Part shown: in pieces, positions 47,191 to 57,671 of the stretch
How positions within the stretch are numbered: position 1 is the stretch's first letter
How the letters are laid out: each line of letters begins with the position of its first letter
DNA from: Rhipidocladum racemiflorum
Taxonomy: Eukaryota; Streptophyta; Magnoliopsida; Poales; Poaceae
DNA length: 64,000 nucleotides
NCBI GenBank assembly: GCA_036346355.1
Contig: CM070588.1
Span: forward strand, 19,515,914 to 19,579,913
Direction of reading: 5' to 3'
Notes under the pieces: generated by a model
Database searches by the model: none
The model's input: only the letters and a program-made list of their open reading frames with translations
What the model was told of the DNA's origin: nothing
Made by a program: the position numbers and the translations under genes

Positions 47191-48829
47191 GATTCCTAGA
47201 GCCGATTGTAATAACCCGTTTGTGAAGGCAATCTTTCTCAGAACCGATTGTGATAACCCGTTTCCTCATCACAATCGGTTCTTTCTAGGAACCGATTGTA
47301 ATGAGGGACCCCTTATCACAATCGGTTCTTTTTCAGAACCGATTATGATGAGACTCGCAAGGTTTATATCTTCTCGGGATGAACTCTCTTCTGTTGTTGG
47401 TGTTCTAGAGCAAAAAATAACCGTCGCCACCCCGAAAAATAGAACATACTCTTGTTGAAACTTAGACTTGTGGGAGAAAAATATGAAATCCTTAAGGATG
47501 TGTGTTAAGAGGGTAAGTTGAAGCCCCACTTGGAAGATTTCCCTCTATTTTCTCTCAGTTGAGGTTTTTAGCATATTTATAAGCAAGCACTTAGTGGTGA
47601 CGCATTTACACACATGGAACAAATTACAAGCGTGTAGATCATTAAAGAGGGTTGTATTGTAAATAAAGTTGTAAGATTGCCATGTCTAATTGAGACAAGC
47701 TAATGCCATTTCAAGGGTAAAGTACCAGCAAAGTAAAAGTACAAACTTGCCAACTTGTTAACTTGCTGTTGAACCTATTTTAGTTAAAATATACAGGACA
47801 ATACTTCCATAAGGAAGGAAAGGGAAGAATTTTTCCACTCAACGCATAATTATTAGTAATTACTTGCACATTCTTTCCACTCCATCCAAGAACAACACAT
47901 AATTCCAAACAATTATTAAAACAATACCAAGAATAATACCGGCACTACTAGTCCTTTCATATTGCAGTCGGTTTCAATTAAAACTGACACTACTAATAAA
48001 ACCTCTTGCTTTTTGTGAAGGCAATGAAAGGAATGCATTTTAATAGCATATATACAGAAAGTTTAGCAAAGTGGAGACCGACTCGGCTTGAACTTAAATT
48101 AGATGGAAAATAGAATTAAAGGTGTGGTGGACACCATATCACAATCGGTTCTAGCTGAGAACCGATTGTGATGAGGGGTGTGATCACAATCGGTTCTATC
48201 TCAGAACCGATTGTGATGAGGGTGGTCATCACAATCGGTTCCTACTCAGAAACGATTGTGATAAGGGGCCCCTCATCACAATCGGTTCTCAACTTGAACC
48301 GATTGTGATAACGGTGTCATTACAATCGGTTCTTGTTCAGAACCGATTGTGATGTGCTCGTGACCGCCAAAGTGAAAATTGGGCGCCAAAGTGAAAATTG
48401 GGCGTCATAGTAAAATTGGACACTTAGTTAAATTTTGGAGCACCCAAGTCAGAGTAAATTCGAAGTATAAGAATACTAACATTAGTGTTCGGGTGATTGT
48501 GATGACACCCTCATCACAATCGGTTCTAGCTGAGAACCGATTGTGATGAGGGGTGTGATCATAATCGGTTCTATCTCAGAACCGATTGTGATGACACCCT
48601 CATCACAATCGGTTCTAGCTCAGAACCGATTGTGATCGGGTGAATCATCTGTCGGTTCCTAATCGAAACCGATTGTGATAAGGGGCCCCTCATCACAATC
48701 GGTTCTCAACTTGAACCGATTGTGATAACGGTGTCATTACAATCGGTTCTTGTTCAGAACTGATTGTGATGTGCTCGTGACCGCCAAAGTGAAAATTGGG
48801 CGCCAAAGTGAAAATTGGGCGTCATAGTA

Positions 48830-49280
48830 AAATTGGACACTTAGTTAAATTTTGGAGCACCCAAGTCAGATTAAATTCGAAGTATAAGAATACTAACATT
48901 AGTGTTCGGGTGCTTTGTGGGGTTAAGGGGAGGGAGACGCGTTATATTTTCAAATGCTATCATACCAACACTACGTTACTAAATTGGACACTTAGTTAAA
49001 TTTTGTAGCACCTAAGTCAGAGTAAATTCGAAGTATAAGAATACTAACATTAGTGTTCGGGTGCTTTGTGGGGTTAAGGGGAGGGAGACGCGTTATATTT
49101 TCAAATGCTATCATACCAACACTACGGTACTAAATTGGACACTTAGTTAAATTTTGGAGCACCCAAGTCAGAGTAAATTCGAAGTATAAGAATACTAACA
49201 TTAGTGTTCGGGTGCTTTGTGGGGTTAAGGGGAGGGAGACGCGTTATATTTTCAAATGCTATCATAACAACACTGCGCTA
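48830..49280 (+). repeat. three 151-bp tandem repeats with 5S rRNA 5' ends
   Basis: AAATTGGACACTTAGTTAAA begins units at 48830, 48981 and 49132 (a truncated one at 48413). Each ends with TGCTATCATACCAACACTAC or close to it, which matches the start of plant 5S rRNA (GATCATACCAGCACTA). The preceding part may be 5S spacer. Confidence 0.8.
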
Positions 49281-49369
49281 CTAGATCATATAAGAACTCT
49301 GATGTTAAGCGTGCTTGGGTGAGAGTAGTACTAGGTTGGGTGACCTCTCGGGAAGTGCGCATTTGCATT
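49254..49369 (+). pseudogene. 5S rRNA pseudogene, near full length
   Basis: The 3' two thirds follow plant 5S rRNA closely: TTAAGCGTGCTTGGGTGAGA, GTAGTACTAGGTTGGGTGAC, CTCTCGGGAAG. The first third is diverged (CTACTAGATCATATAAGAAC for CACCGGATCCCATCAGAAC). The internal RNA polymerase III promoter region (box A and box C segments) is largely preserved. Its position inside a transposon and the diverged 5' part argue against a working rRNA gene. Confidence 0.85.
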
Positions 49370-49391
49370 AAAATTGGCGGCAAAACTCATT

Positions 49392-49476
49392 AGTTAAGCG
49401 TGCTTAGGCGAGGGTAGTACTAACTAGGATGGGTGAGGGTGACCTCCTGGGGAAATCTCTTCGTTTTGTGTTAAAA
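49392..49476 (+). pseudogene. 5S rRNA 3'-half fragment
   Basis: AGTTAAGCGTGCTTAGGCGA, then GGGTAGTACTAACTAGGATG and TGACCTCCTGGG match 5S rRNA from about nucleotide 50 on, with small insertions. The tandem position after the longer copy suggests capture of a piece of a 5S array. Confidence 0.8.
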
Positions 49477-50261
49477 CCGTCAGAACAATGTTTAATAGTG
49501 AAAATGGCTCATCACAATTGGTTCTTTCTCATAACCGATTGTGAAGAGGGGGTCATCACAATCGGTTCTTTCGGTTCTAGCAAAGAACCGATTGTGATGA
49601 GGGGCCCCTCATCACAATCGGTTCTTGCGAAGAACCGATTGTGATAAGCCCCTGGTTCTAGCAAAGAACCGATTGTGATGATTGTTTATCACAATCGGTT
49701 CTTTGCTAGAACCAGGGGCTTATCACAATCGGTTCTTCGCAAGAACCGATTGTGATGAGGGGCCCCTCATCACAATCGGTTCTTTGCTAGAACCGATTGT
49801 GATGAGGGTCGGGAAGAAAACCGACTGTGATAGCTATTCCTCATTACAATCGTTGGACTTTCTATCGCCACCAAAACCGATTGTGATGACGAAAAAGAAC
49901 CGATTCTAATGTGTATTCTTGTAGTAGTGGATTGAGATCAAACTCAAATCATTTCATAGGTATTGAACTCAGACAACGTCAGATATACTCAAAGGTCAAT
50001 TTCTCTACTTTCTGGAGTTAGGGTTCAAAGGAACTCCAAAAATTCGGGAAAACGACTTTTGGGCGAATAAATCCAACAGAGAATCGATTAGGGTTTTCAG
50101 ATCGAATCGTCCACGCTAACTTATTCTACTGAGCTAACCTAGGTCTAGCAACTCCAAAACGCGACGATGCACCTCTAGGGTTAGGGTTTCAAGACTAAAC
50201 CAAAAGAGAAACTAATAGAGAAGAGAGGGGGACTTAGGTTTTAGCTCAAAACCTCAGGGAT

Positions 50262-53200
50262 TGTCGGGACCCCGAATTTGCAAATCCGACCTCTCCGTAT
50301 TCAAAGACTAGTCCAGAACGCGCTTAGTGCACATACTTTAACATCGGTAAATATCACAATCATACCAATCGATATTATCAAAGTACTTTATTTAAATAAC
50401 CAAAGGGTTACTTGACCTTATGGCCAAGGTACAAATATATGCCTTGCAAGGCGAAACTTATTCAGAGAAAAATAATAGCAAATGAAAATCAAATAAACAG
50501 TGGCGCCATCCAAGATACCAGTGCAACCTGATCGGGCTCTCGCATCCCCTAAGTAGACGGATCTTCCTCGGAGTTCCTCCTCCAAAGTCAGCGATTCTCC
50601 TCTTCAACTGATATTGTGTTGAGGCAAGGGTGAGTACTTGGTACTCAAAGAAGTCATGCACGTAATGCAAGCTAATATACTATATGCATGATGCTTGGTA
50701 CAAAAGAATAGCTCAAGGTATATTTTGCATGAAAGCTTTTGACAAGTAATAAAAGTAGATTCAAAGCAGGTAGAAATAAGTAAAGCATAAATAACTTTCA
50801 AGAAGTTTAACAAACATTTTTCCCCATCCTAAACCACATTTCCATCATCTTCATTATTAAACCAACCCAACTTTTCAAACCAACATTATTTTTGAGAAAA
50901 TCTAACCTCTTGATCAGAATTCCAGCATTGTCCAGACTGGACTCGGCTATTTAAATAGATTCTAAACTCATGCGGAGGTTATGCACTTTACCCACAAGAT
51001 ACAACAAACACCACAAAGGCGAGTTCCTCAGAATAAAGCCTTCTAAGCCTCAAACAACACAGTGGTCCTCTCCTGTCAGGTTTCACACCATCCTTCCCTT
51101 AGCCAAGGCGAAGTATGGGACCAACACACCGTTAGATGGGTATGCCGGCCACACCACGAGTACGCCTGCATAATCACACAAACGGTGCCCCGACACCGAG
51201 GCTCCACAAGTGAGTCCTTAGCGACTTAGTCAACTAGGGGTCCCATTCCATTCCATGTGGCTGCAAGTATGACCTGGGCCAAAGGCTTGCAAGGTTAAGT
51301 CCTTAGAGTGACCAGGCAAGACTACCCAAAACCAAATCAACATCCCCAATGCCAATCGGCCACTGATTACTCTTGCCATGCCCAAATTCTGCTTATCAAA
51401 CCCCAGCTTGATTACCATGCACCACGTACATCAACATCACATGATACTTTTCCAAAACAGTTCAATATATCACTAAGTCAATATTAGCATTTGATTGTCC
51501 AAAATCATGTTATGAGCACGAAAGGGTGTCTAAGCAAGATACTACAAACGATCTAAGCCCATGTTGGCAATTTAATAATGTCCAACTAGTAATCCACAAC
51601 TAGGGTGACAAGGGATCATAGCACATACTTAGATAATCAAGGTGTCATACGACAAATTGGTATTTATCTAACCCCATGTTTAAACAAAGTATCTTTCTAA
51701 TTGATCTAGCATGCAATAGTTTAAATCAAAATAGATTTTAAATAGGATCAACATGGTCAAAGCACAACTTGCCTTCAAAAAGTACTTGCTCTTGGTCTTG
51801 AGTTGGATCCCCGAATCAACACTTCTCCTTCGAATCCCTCCCAGACTTCCAACGCTCTACTCGTGAAAGCGTTAAATAGCAAATACCCAAATAAACAATA
51901 GGCAAAACATCCCAAAAACTCCAAATAAAATCCATAAACAGAGAACATAATTTTCTTGATTTTTTGAAACTGGAATCACAAATTTGGAGTTAAGACGAAA
52001 AGTTATGATTTATTAAAGTTTAAATAATCAATTAAATAATATTACAGAGAAAACTTTAGTCTAAAAATTAAATAAAATTCATATTTAGGTAGATCTCAAT
52101 TTTATGCAAATTTAGAAATTTGAATCACTAAATCGGAGTTGAAACGCAAAAGTTATAAGCGCTGAAGTTTGAATCTAAATTTGAAATCATTATTCGAATT
52201 AATAAATCATTTTCTTTTCGGAAATTAATTATTGGCGCCAAAGATAGACACGTGGCAGCCTTCGATTGGTCGGCTGACGCTCACCACTCATGGGCGTGGT
52301 CCACGCTGCTCGGGTCCACTGTGGATCGGGTCCACGACTCCACGTGAGATCGACATGTGGGCCTACCGGTGACGCCATCGACGTCTGGCCGGGCTCACCA
52401 CGGTGCGACATGGGACCTTTGGACGTCATGGGTAGACGCGACGCCATGGTGACGAGCCGGCCGACATGCTGACCCCTCGACACGCGGCCCCTGCGGCTGG
52501 GCGCCGCTGCAGCGCGTGGGGCACCGGTAGACCGCTTGGCCCAACTTCCGACACGCGGGCGTAATCACGCGCTGGTTTGAAAATCAACGGCGCGATTAGA
52601 TCCAGCGTTGACGCGTTTGGGTTAACGCATTGATTTCGGACCGCTGGATCTAGATCCGATGCGGTCGAGATGCGATTCGAAATCGTAACGCAATCTCACC
52701 GCATGGCGACGCGTGGGCGTGATCTCGGCGCTGGATCTTGATCGGACGGCCGAGAGCTTCATGCGTCCGGCGATGGCTTGCGCGGCCGCTCACCGGCCAT
52801 GGAGGCATTTACCTTACCCGACGGCAAGCGTTGCGCTTTCCGGGCGATGAGATCCCTGGCTAGCGCTCTCGTGCGGTGAGTCCGGATCAACGGCGCAGAG
52901 GACGACGGGACGGCGAGACCGCGCCAGCTTGCCGCATGGCGGAGCGTTACGGCAACTCCGGCGATCGGTGCGCTGAACGGCGGCTCGGCGATGCGTTGTT
53001 CAGGTCTGGTGCGCGCTGAAGTCTAGGTCACGACCGTGGTGGCGGCGCGTTAAATAGCGACCTGGCGTCCATGAAACGCACGGAAGACCGAGGTCGACAC
53101 TTGCTTTGACGAGTCCGGCCGGGCGGCACGGAGAGGGTGGACGTACACGCAGCCGTTGGATCTCGATCCAACCCGTGCGCGAGTTTGGGTCGGACTCGGC

Positions 53201-53669
53201 GGCTGCGGCTCCGGGCTCGGGCTCAGCCTGGCGTGGCTTTGCTCGTGGCATGCTGGATCAAGATCCAACCACGCGGCTAGGGCTCTACGAGTGGGTTCGG
53301 TCAAGTCACGTGGCTCGGCCTGACTCGAACTCTAGTCTGACTGCTCGGTCGGATGAGCGAAGAACTGACTCGCTTTTGGATTTCCAAATGATTTAATATT
53401 TAAAATAATTCCCGATAATTCATTTAATTCATTAAAAATAGCAAATGACTCAGAAAAATTCCAGAAAAATTCTGGAAAATACTTTGGATCATTTTGGACT
53501 CAAATAAAATATTTCCAACAAAATTTTATTTGCAAAATTAATTTCTTCAATTATTTCAAAATGGAATAAATTCAAATAAATCCAAATAAATTCCAGAAAA
53601 TTCCAAAAATTCACCAATAGTGCCAAACCACACATGAATTTAAGAAAAGCAAAATTTTGGGGTGTTACA
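50262..53669 (-). mobile_element. solo LTR C, 3.4 kb
   Basis: In LTR sense it starts TGTAACACCCC at 53669 and ends GGGTCCCGACA at 50262. The target duplication GGGAT flanks it at 50257-50261 and 53670-53674, and no internal region is present, so it is a solo LTR formed by LTR-LTR recombination. A TATA-like CTATTTAA lies near 53049-53057. It is closely related to copy I (1-642) and copy A. The GC-rich half (52230-53350) contains reiterated GGATC(T/A)AGATCC-like and GGTCCAC motifs. Confidence 0.95.
50530..51856 (-). pseudogene. LTR-embedded mini-gene relic, copy C
   Basis: The exon 51856-51773 follows GAGTAG and ends with QDQEQVLFEG at GAAG|GCAAGT, nearly identical in protein to copy A. Its length (84 bp) is a multiple of three, but two compensating frame changes interrupt it. 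The acceptor ATATCAG is at 50608 after the hairpin at 50631-50647. The last exon starts VEEE and meets a stop soon after. Confidence 0.55.
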
Positions 53670-54017
53670 GGGATCGAACTGGAACTCGATTCTTCCGGTC
53701 TTGAGGCTGCTCTAGGGCTTGAGGAAGATCCTCCACGTCTCGCGGCTTGACCTCTTGCTACTCCTTGAGCTCCACAACCATCAAGAAGTGAGAGGGAGAG
53801 AGGGATCAGTGAAGGGAGAGGGAGAGAATGGCAGGGCGAGGGAGAGAAAGCACGTGAGAGTGGGAGAGAGTGAGGAAGTTGAGGGAGAGTGAGGGGTGAG
53901 TGAGTGAGGTGAGAGGGAACCGGCTAGGCTTTAGAAGAGAGGAAAGATCGAGAAGAGAGCTGAGGTGGCCAGGCAATGGGCAGCGACGGCCGCTCCAACC
54001 CCTGCCCGCACGACTCG

Positions 54018-54098
54018 GCCGGCAGTACCGCTCCTGCCGAGCGGTAGTGCCGCCCGACCGGCAGTACCGGCCCTGGCCGGCGGTACTGCCGCTCCTGC
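54018..54098 (-). repeat. CCGG-N5-CCGG motif array in LTR D, proximal block
   Basis: Four units (CGGCAGTACCG, CGGTAGTGCCG, CCGGCAGTACCGG and the inverse CGGTACTGCCG) lie 330-410 bp from the LTR start, in the expected U3 region. Confidence 0.75.
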
Positions 54099-54424
54099 AG
54101 CAAAACTCCGAGTTTCTTCGTAAACTTTTCTCCAATCTTCGGGTTTAACCTCAGGAAACTTAAGGGAAGAATTTCGGGACCTCAAAGGAAGGGTTTAAGA
54201 CTTATGCTCCTACGGATTTCGGAAGATTTCGACCAGCTTCAAACTTGGAGTTTCGGGCCAAAACCAGTCGAAACTAATCGAACGACGAAACACCGACACA
54301 ACCAAAACCAACTAAAGGCCAAATTAAGATCCAATAGCACTCAACACACAAACAAGCACACAATTAGCTTAATTAATCTTAGTTAATCCTAATTAATCTT
54401 AATTACAAATTCCAGAATGTTACA

Positions 54425-54699
54425 TAAACCCGACAAGCCTGCAAATTAAACCCAAGTTAGACTGTAGCACTCTGCACTGGAGTCCAATAAGTCTAACACA
54501 CCCAAAACACAACTCATGATGCAAATGGCATGGCACATGCATGACATGACATGAAATGCATGATTCCAACGTATTCCCTCACTCACCATATATATACATA
54601 GGGCGGGATATAAGCACTAACTTCTACGTAATGCATGATGATAGTCCTAATCAATTTCCTAAGTTGTTGTGAAGTTTCGGGTTCGTCTTTATGCACCTT
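54425..54699 (-). mobile_element. 5' internal leader of element E
   Basis: About 275 bp separate the primer site of E from the start of LTR D. No ORF is present. TAAAC at 54425-54429 is the predicted target duplication for D. Confidence 0.55.
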
Positions 54700-54711
54700 G
54701 CTCTGATACCA
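54700..54711 (-). other. primer binding site of element E (tRNA-iMet)
   Basis: The minus strand reads TGGTATCAGAGC, separated from the LTR end CCCCACA by GGGC. Confidence 0.85.
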
Positions 54712-55313
54712 GCCCTGTGGGGAGCTGCCCAGACCGTCCTCGAGTTATTAGAAGACTCGGCCGACCCCGTCGGATTTGGAGGTTAACAACGGACCACCGA
54801 GGGCACTCCCAGTGTTAGCACCCAAGCCCAACTGAGACGACAGTGTGACCCTTTGAATAACTCGACAACAATCCCGATATTCCCCCGGTATGCGACCTGA
54901 AACACGCCCAGGATCCCCGCAAACCAGTTTACAACCTTGTATCACATCAATTCGCATAAAGGGGGCAACGAACTCGAAGACCCCACAACCAGACATGCGA
55001 CGCAGAAGCAAAACTAGCCAAACAACCAAACAACCCGGCACGAAGACAAAACCCCACGATCAAAACCCTCAACAACAGCAGCAAAGCACGAAGGCCGGCA
55101 AAGACAGGAGTAGGACACAATAAAGGTGGACAAAGACATACAACAAAAGTCAACTACAGAAGAAGCCAGCTATCCAAGGACAGGAAAGACATAGCTTGAA
55201 ACTAACTATACAACAAAAGGACATACGACTAACAAACTAAAACCCAAAAGTAAAGCATCTCCGGAAGTGTTCTGCCTCTGAACAGTCCCGGGCGTGCACG
55301 ACGGCAGTAGCCT

Positions 55314-56506
55314 CTACTCGGCGCCCCGCCCGGTCACTGAGAGGCAGTACGGACAGAACTCACATACGCCCTGATACTCACCTGAAAACCACAACAGCAG
55401 AAGCATGAGTACGAAAGGTACTCGCAAGACTTACCCGTGGTCCATATATGACCGACTCAAAAGGCGTATGAATTTGGAAGTAGTAAGGAAATCAGCAGAA
55501 GTTAAAAGTGCGGAAAGCTTAACTTTGTTGATTATTTAGTATCGCCATTCAATTCACAATTTAAAGCAGTTGTAATTTCACCTACTTCTAGAATGGAGTT
55601 CAACATTCACAATAACAGAACAAGTGACCTCATAACATTTTCGAGCTCAAGCCCAAAGGTGAACTTCAGTTCAAGTTGTTACTACGTTGAAGTGTGCTAA
55701 GATCAAACGTGCTCATATCCGAGAGCGCAGCAATTCGAATCACTTAATTAACCCTGTAGGGAAACATTGACCGCACGACACGTGCCACAAAGAAACTCGT
55801 GTCAACCATCCTCCCACCCATACCAATCCGTTGGGGACATCATCATGCGGCCCGAGCACCTAGCACCCCCTCGAGTGGCCCAAGCCCGGCTTGGCCCTCG
55901 AGAGTCGGCATAAGCCTCGCCCTCGACCACGCCCAACCGCATGAGGTGTATGCCCCATCGAACGGCATGCGATGAAAGAAAAGCTTTACCGGTCCATTTC
56001 CGGCATGCGATCAACAAAGGTGTGCTCGATCAAAGGGCAAACAACGAATCGGTCCTCAATCGACACAGGCGAGACTACCACACTTGAGTCTCCACACCCA
56101 AGTGATCCAACTCACTCGCCCGGTCTCATTTCATATTCCACTTCTACTCATAACCTTAACCATTGCAACTCGACAAATGGGAAGTAAATTAATCGCAAGC
56201 GATGGAACCATCCACCACTTGGCCCATACCCGACATCTAAGCAAACTAAGCATGGACATCCAAGGAAGGTGTTCATCAAGTACAAAGGAGTGTATGTGCA
56301 ACAATTAGGATCTAGTACCATTCCCACAATTAAACTCCTAATGCATACTTAACATCCAATAAGCAATTGATTCACAAAAGTAAATTGCATAATAGGGTCG
56401 AATATGCATAGGTGCTTGCCTTGTGCTTCTGCTTGCGGATCGACGACAAGTTGCTCGTCGGCAATCCCCTCAACCACGGTCACGTCAGTCACCGCAGTCT
56501 CGTTCT
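55314..56506 (-). CDS. LTR-embedded spliced mini-gene, copy E (exons 56506-56420 and 55381-55314)
   Basis: The 87-bp internal exon follows GTGTAG, is open and acidic (NETAVTDVTVVEGIADEQ) and ends QAEAQ at CAAG|GCAAGC. The 1038-bp intron has the hairpin 25 nt before GGTTTTCAG. The last exon continues the frame as EYQGVCEFCPYC and ends SVTGRGAE, TAG (55316-55314). The three cysteines recall the CECC of copy F. An in-frame ATG at 56576 would add MGFAIVFHFICIACILF, but that segment is T-rich and could be an intron end. The first exon is not resolved. Confidence 0.6.
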
Positions 56507-56579
56507 CTACACGGATATAATGCACGAATAAGATGCATGCAATGCAAATGAAATGAAACACAATTGCAAACCCCACCGA

Positions 56580-56690
56580 ACAGACCAGTTAAACCCAGAC
56601 AGTCCGGATAATCCGAACATTCTGGACAATCTGTCCGGACACTCCAGACAAATCGGACATACCGGGCATTTTGTCCGTACGTTCCGGACA
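56580..56690 (-). repeat. CCGG-N5-CCGG motif array in LTR E, distal block
   Basis: Four degenerate units (CCGAACATTCTGG, CCGGACACTCCAG, CGGACATACCGGG, CCGTACGTTCCGG) lie directly before the mini-gene exon in LTR sense. Confidence 0.65.
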
Positions 56691-57300
56691 CGGCACAACT
56701 AGCCCAAAGACCCAAGAGATGGGAGTGGTTTCCGAGTTCTACGGCATCACGAGAACCCGATCTACAACTTTCCTACACGTGGCTAAGCCGAAGAGGCTCC
56801 GAGCTAGCCCAAACACGAGGAAACGACGCTTACTTCTAAAAACTCCAACCAAAACTTAATCCAACACTTGGTACGACGTCATCTACCCCCGATCTCTCAC
56901 CCTACACCCACATTGCCAAAACCACCCCAAATCTAACCTCCCACCAAAAACCGTAACGTTCCCAAGTTAACCCCAAACCTCAAATCTACAAGACCAAGCC
57001 CCAAATCCAACCCATGGACGCCCTAGAACCCAAGAACCCATGAATAAACTCCAAGAAGAGGTCTCACCTTCAAGGAGGATGAAGGAGAAGGAGGGGAAGC
57101 TGGGTAAAGGGAAGGGGACGCTGGCTTGGGGAGGAGCTTGAGGACACTAGGGTGGAGGATTCGCCGGGGAGGAGCCATGGGAGGACGCCGGAGTGAGAAG
57201 CTCACCCGAGACATGCTTGGGTGCTGGGTGGAGGAGAGCACACGGTCAAGGTGGAGAGCACAAGTGTGAAGTGAGGTGAGTGAAGAGCCACGAAATGGGA

Positions 57301-57307
57301 TTTTATA
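57301..57307 (-). promoter_or_regulatory. TATA box of LTR E
   Basis: TATAAAA on the minus strand, about 245 bp from the LTR start and just after the proximal motif array, fits a U3 promoter. Confidence 0.6.
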
Positions 57308-57319
57308 CTTAAGTCCCGC

Positions 57320-57525
57320 AAGGTCCGGATACTCCGGATGTTCAACCCGGAGACTCCGGGTTGGGGTCTTCGGTAGCACTAACCCGAACACTCCGGATAA
57401 TAGTCCCGATACTCCGGGTTGAGGTGTTCGAGCGAGCTAATCCGGATACTCCAGACATTTAATTCGAACATTCCGGGTTATATCCGGACATTCCGAATGT
57501 TTAATCCGGATACTCCGGATTTCCC
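57320..57525 (-). repeat. CCGG-N5-CCGG motif array in LTR E, proximal block
   Basis: About eight units resembling CCGGATACTCCGGA (also CGGAGACTCCGGG, CGAACACTCCGGA, CCGATACTCCGGG, CCGGACATTCCG) occupy the first 230 bp of the LTR, upstream of the TATA box. This is an enhancer-like placement. Confidence 0.8.
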
Positions 57526-57553
57526 AGATTTTTTTGAAATTAGGGCCTTGACA

Positions 57554-57671
57554 AATACCCAGAACTATTCTCGTCAGATATGAACCATGAAGTTTAGTTC
57601 TCTTTGTGTTGTTGGTTTTGCATAGTAGCATGTCTTGGATTCGAGGTCGAATCCTGTTAAGGGGGAGAGAA
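57554..57671 (+). mobile_element. 3' internal end of element H with polypurine tract
   Basis: The piece ends GATTCGAGGTCGAATCC and TTAAGGGGGAGAGAA before the LTR, the same layout as in family G (GGGGACGAATCC, AAGGTGGGGAGAT). Element E interrupts it at 57553. Confidence 0.7.

Larger units (their letters stand above)
47194..49929 (+). mobile_element. non-autonomous CACTA-like element carrying 5S rDNA fragments
   Basis: The 3' end is TTCTTGTAGTAGTG at 49929, followed by GAT. GAT also occurs at 47191-47193, but the matching CACTACTACAAG at the left is missing, so the 5' end is eroded. Both ends and the middle (48140-48350, 48500-48770, 49500-49920) are made of ATCACAATCGGTTCT...AGAACCGATTGTGAT hairpin units. 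No ORF of note. The stretch 47390-48120 is featureless AT-rich DNA. A duplicated block (48150-48490 and 48570-48910) shows internal tandem growth. Confidence 0.8.
30927..54424 (-). mobile_element. LTR D, 5' LTR of a minus-strand gypsy element, split by three insertions
   Basis: The LTR begins TGTAACATTCTGG at 54424 and ends near 30927 beside the primer site. Removing the insertions at 32574-46449, 47194-49932 and 50262-53674 leaves about 3.5 kb, similar to LTRs B and C. It holds two arrays of CCGG-N5-CCGG motifs, the spliced mini-gene (46851 to 31436) and the hairpin at 31486-31503. Its terminal CA seems mutated (reads ATAA). Confidence 0.8.
54716..57553 (-). mobile_element. LTR E, 5' LTR of a minus-strand gypsy element (2838 bp)
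   Basis: It starts TGTCAAGGCCC at 57553 and ends CCCCACA at 54716. A TATA box (TATAAAA) is at 57301-57307. A Pro/Ser-rich leader follows and ends CTTGAAG|GTGAGACC near 57068, a canonical donor. The spliced mini-gene lies at 56506-55314 and the hairpin at 55407-55423. CCGG-N5-CCGG arrays lie at 57320-57525 and 56580-56690. Confidence 0.85.

Noticed and set aside
49254..49476. Functional 5S rRNA gene
   Set aside because: The first third is diverged and the copy is inside a transposon with other partial 5S pieces.
47194..49929. CRISPR-like array
   Set aside because: The spaced repeats are inverted hairpins of a CACTA-type element in plant DNA. They alternate in orientation and have no unique spacers.
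47194..49929. Cassandra TRIM retroelement (5S in LTR)
   Set aside because: No LTRs or primer site. The 3' terminus is CACTA-like and the sub-repeats are hairpins.
53000..53304. GC-rich frames in solo LTR C
   Set aside because: Both strands are open because of base composition. No domain, and it is LTR sequence.
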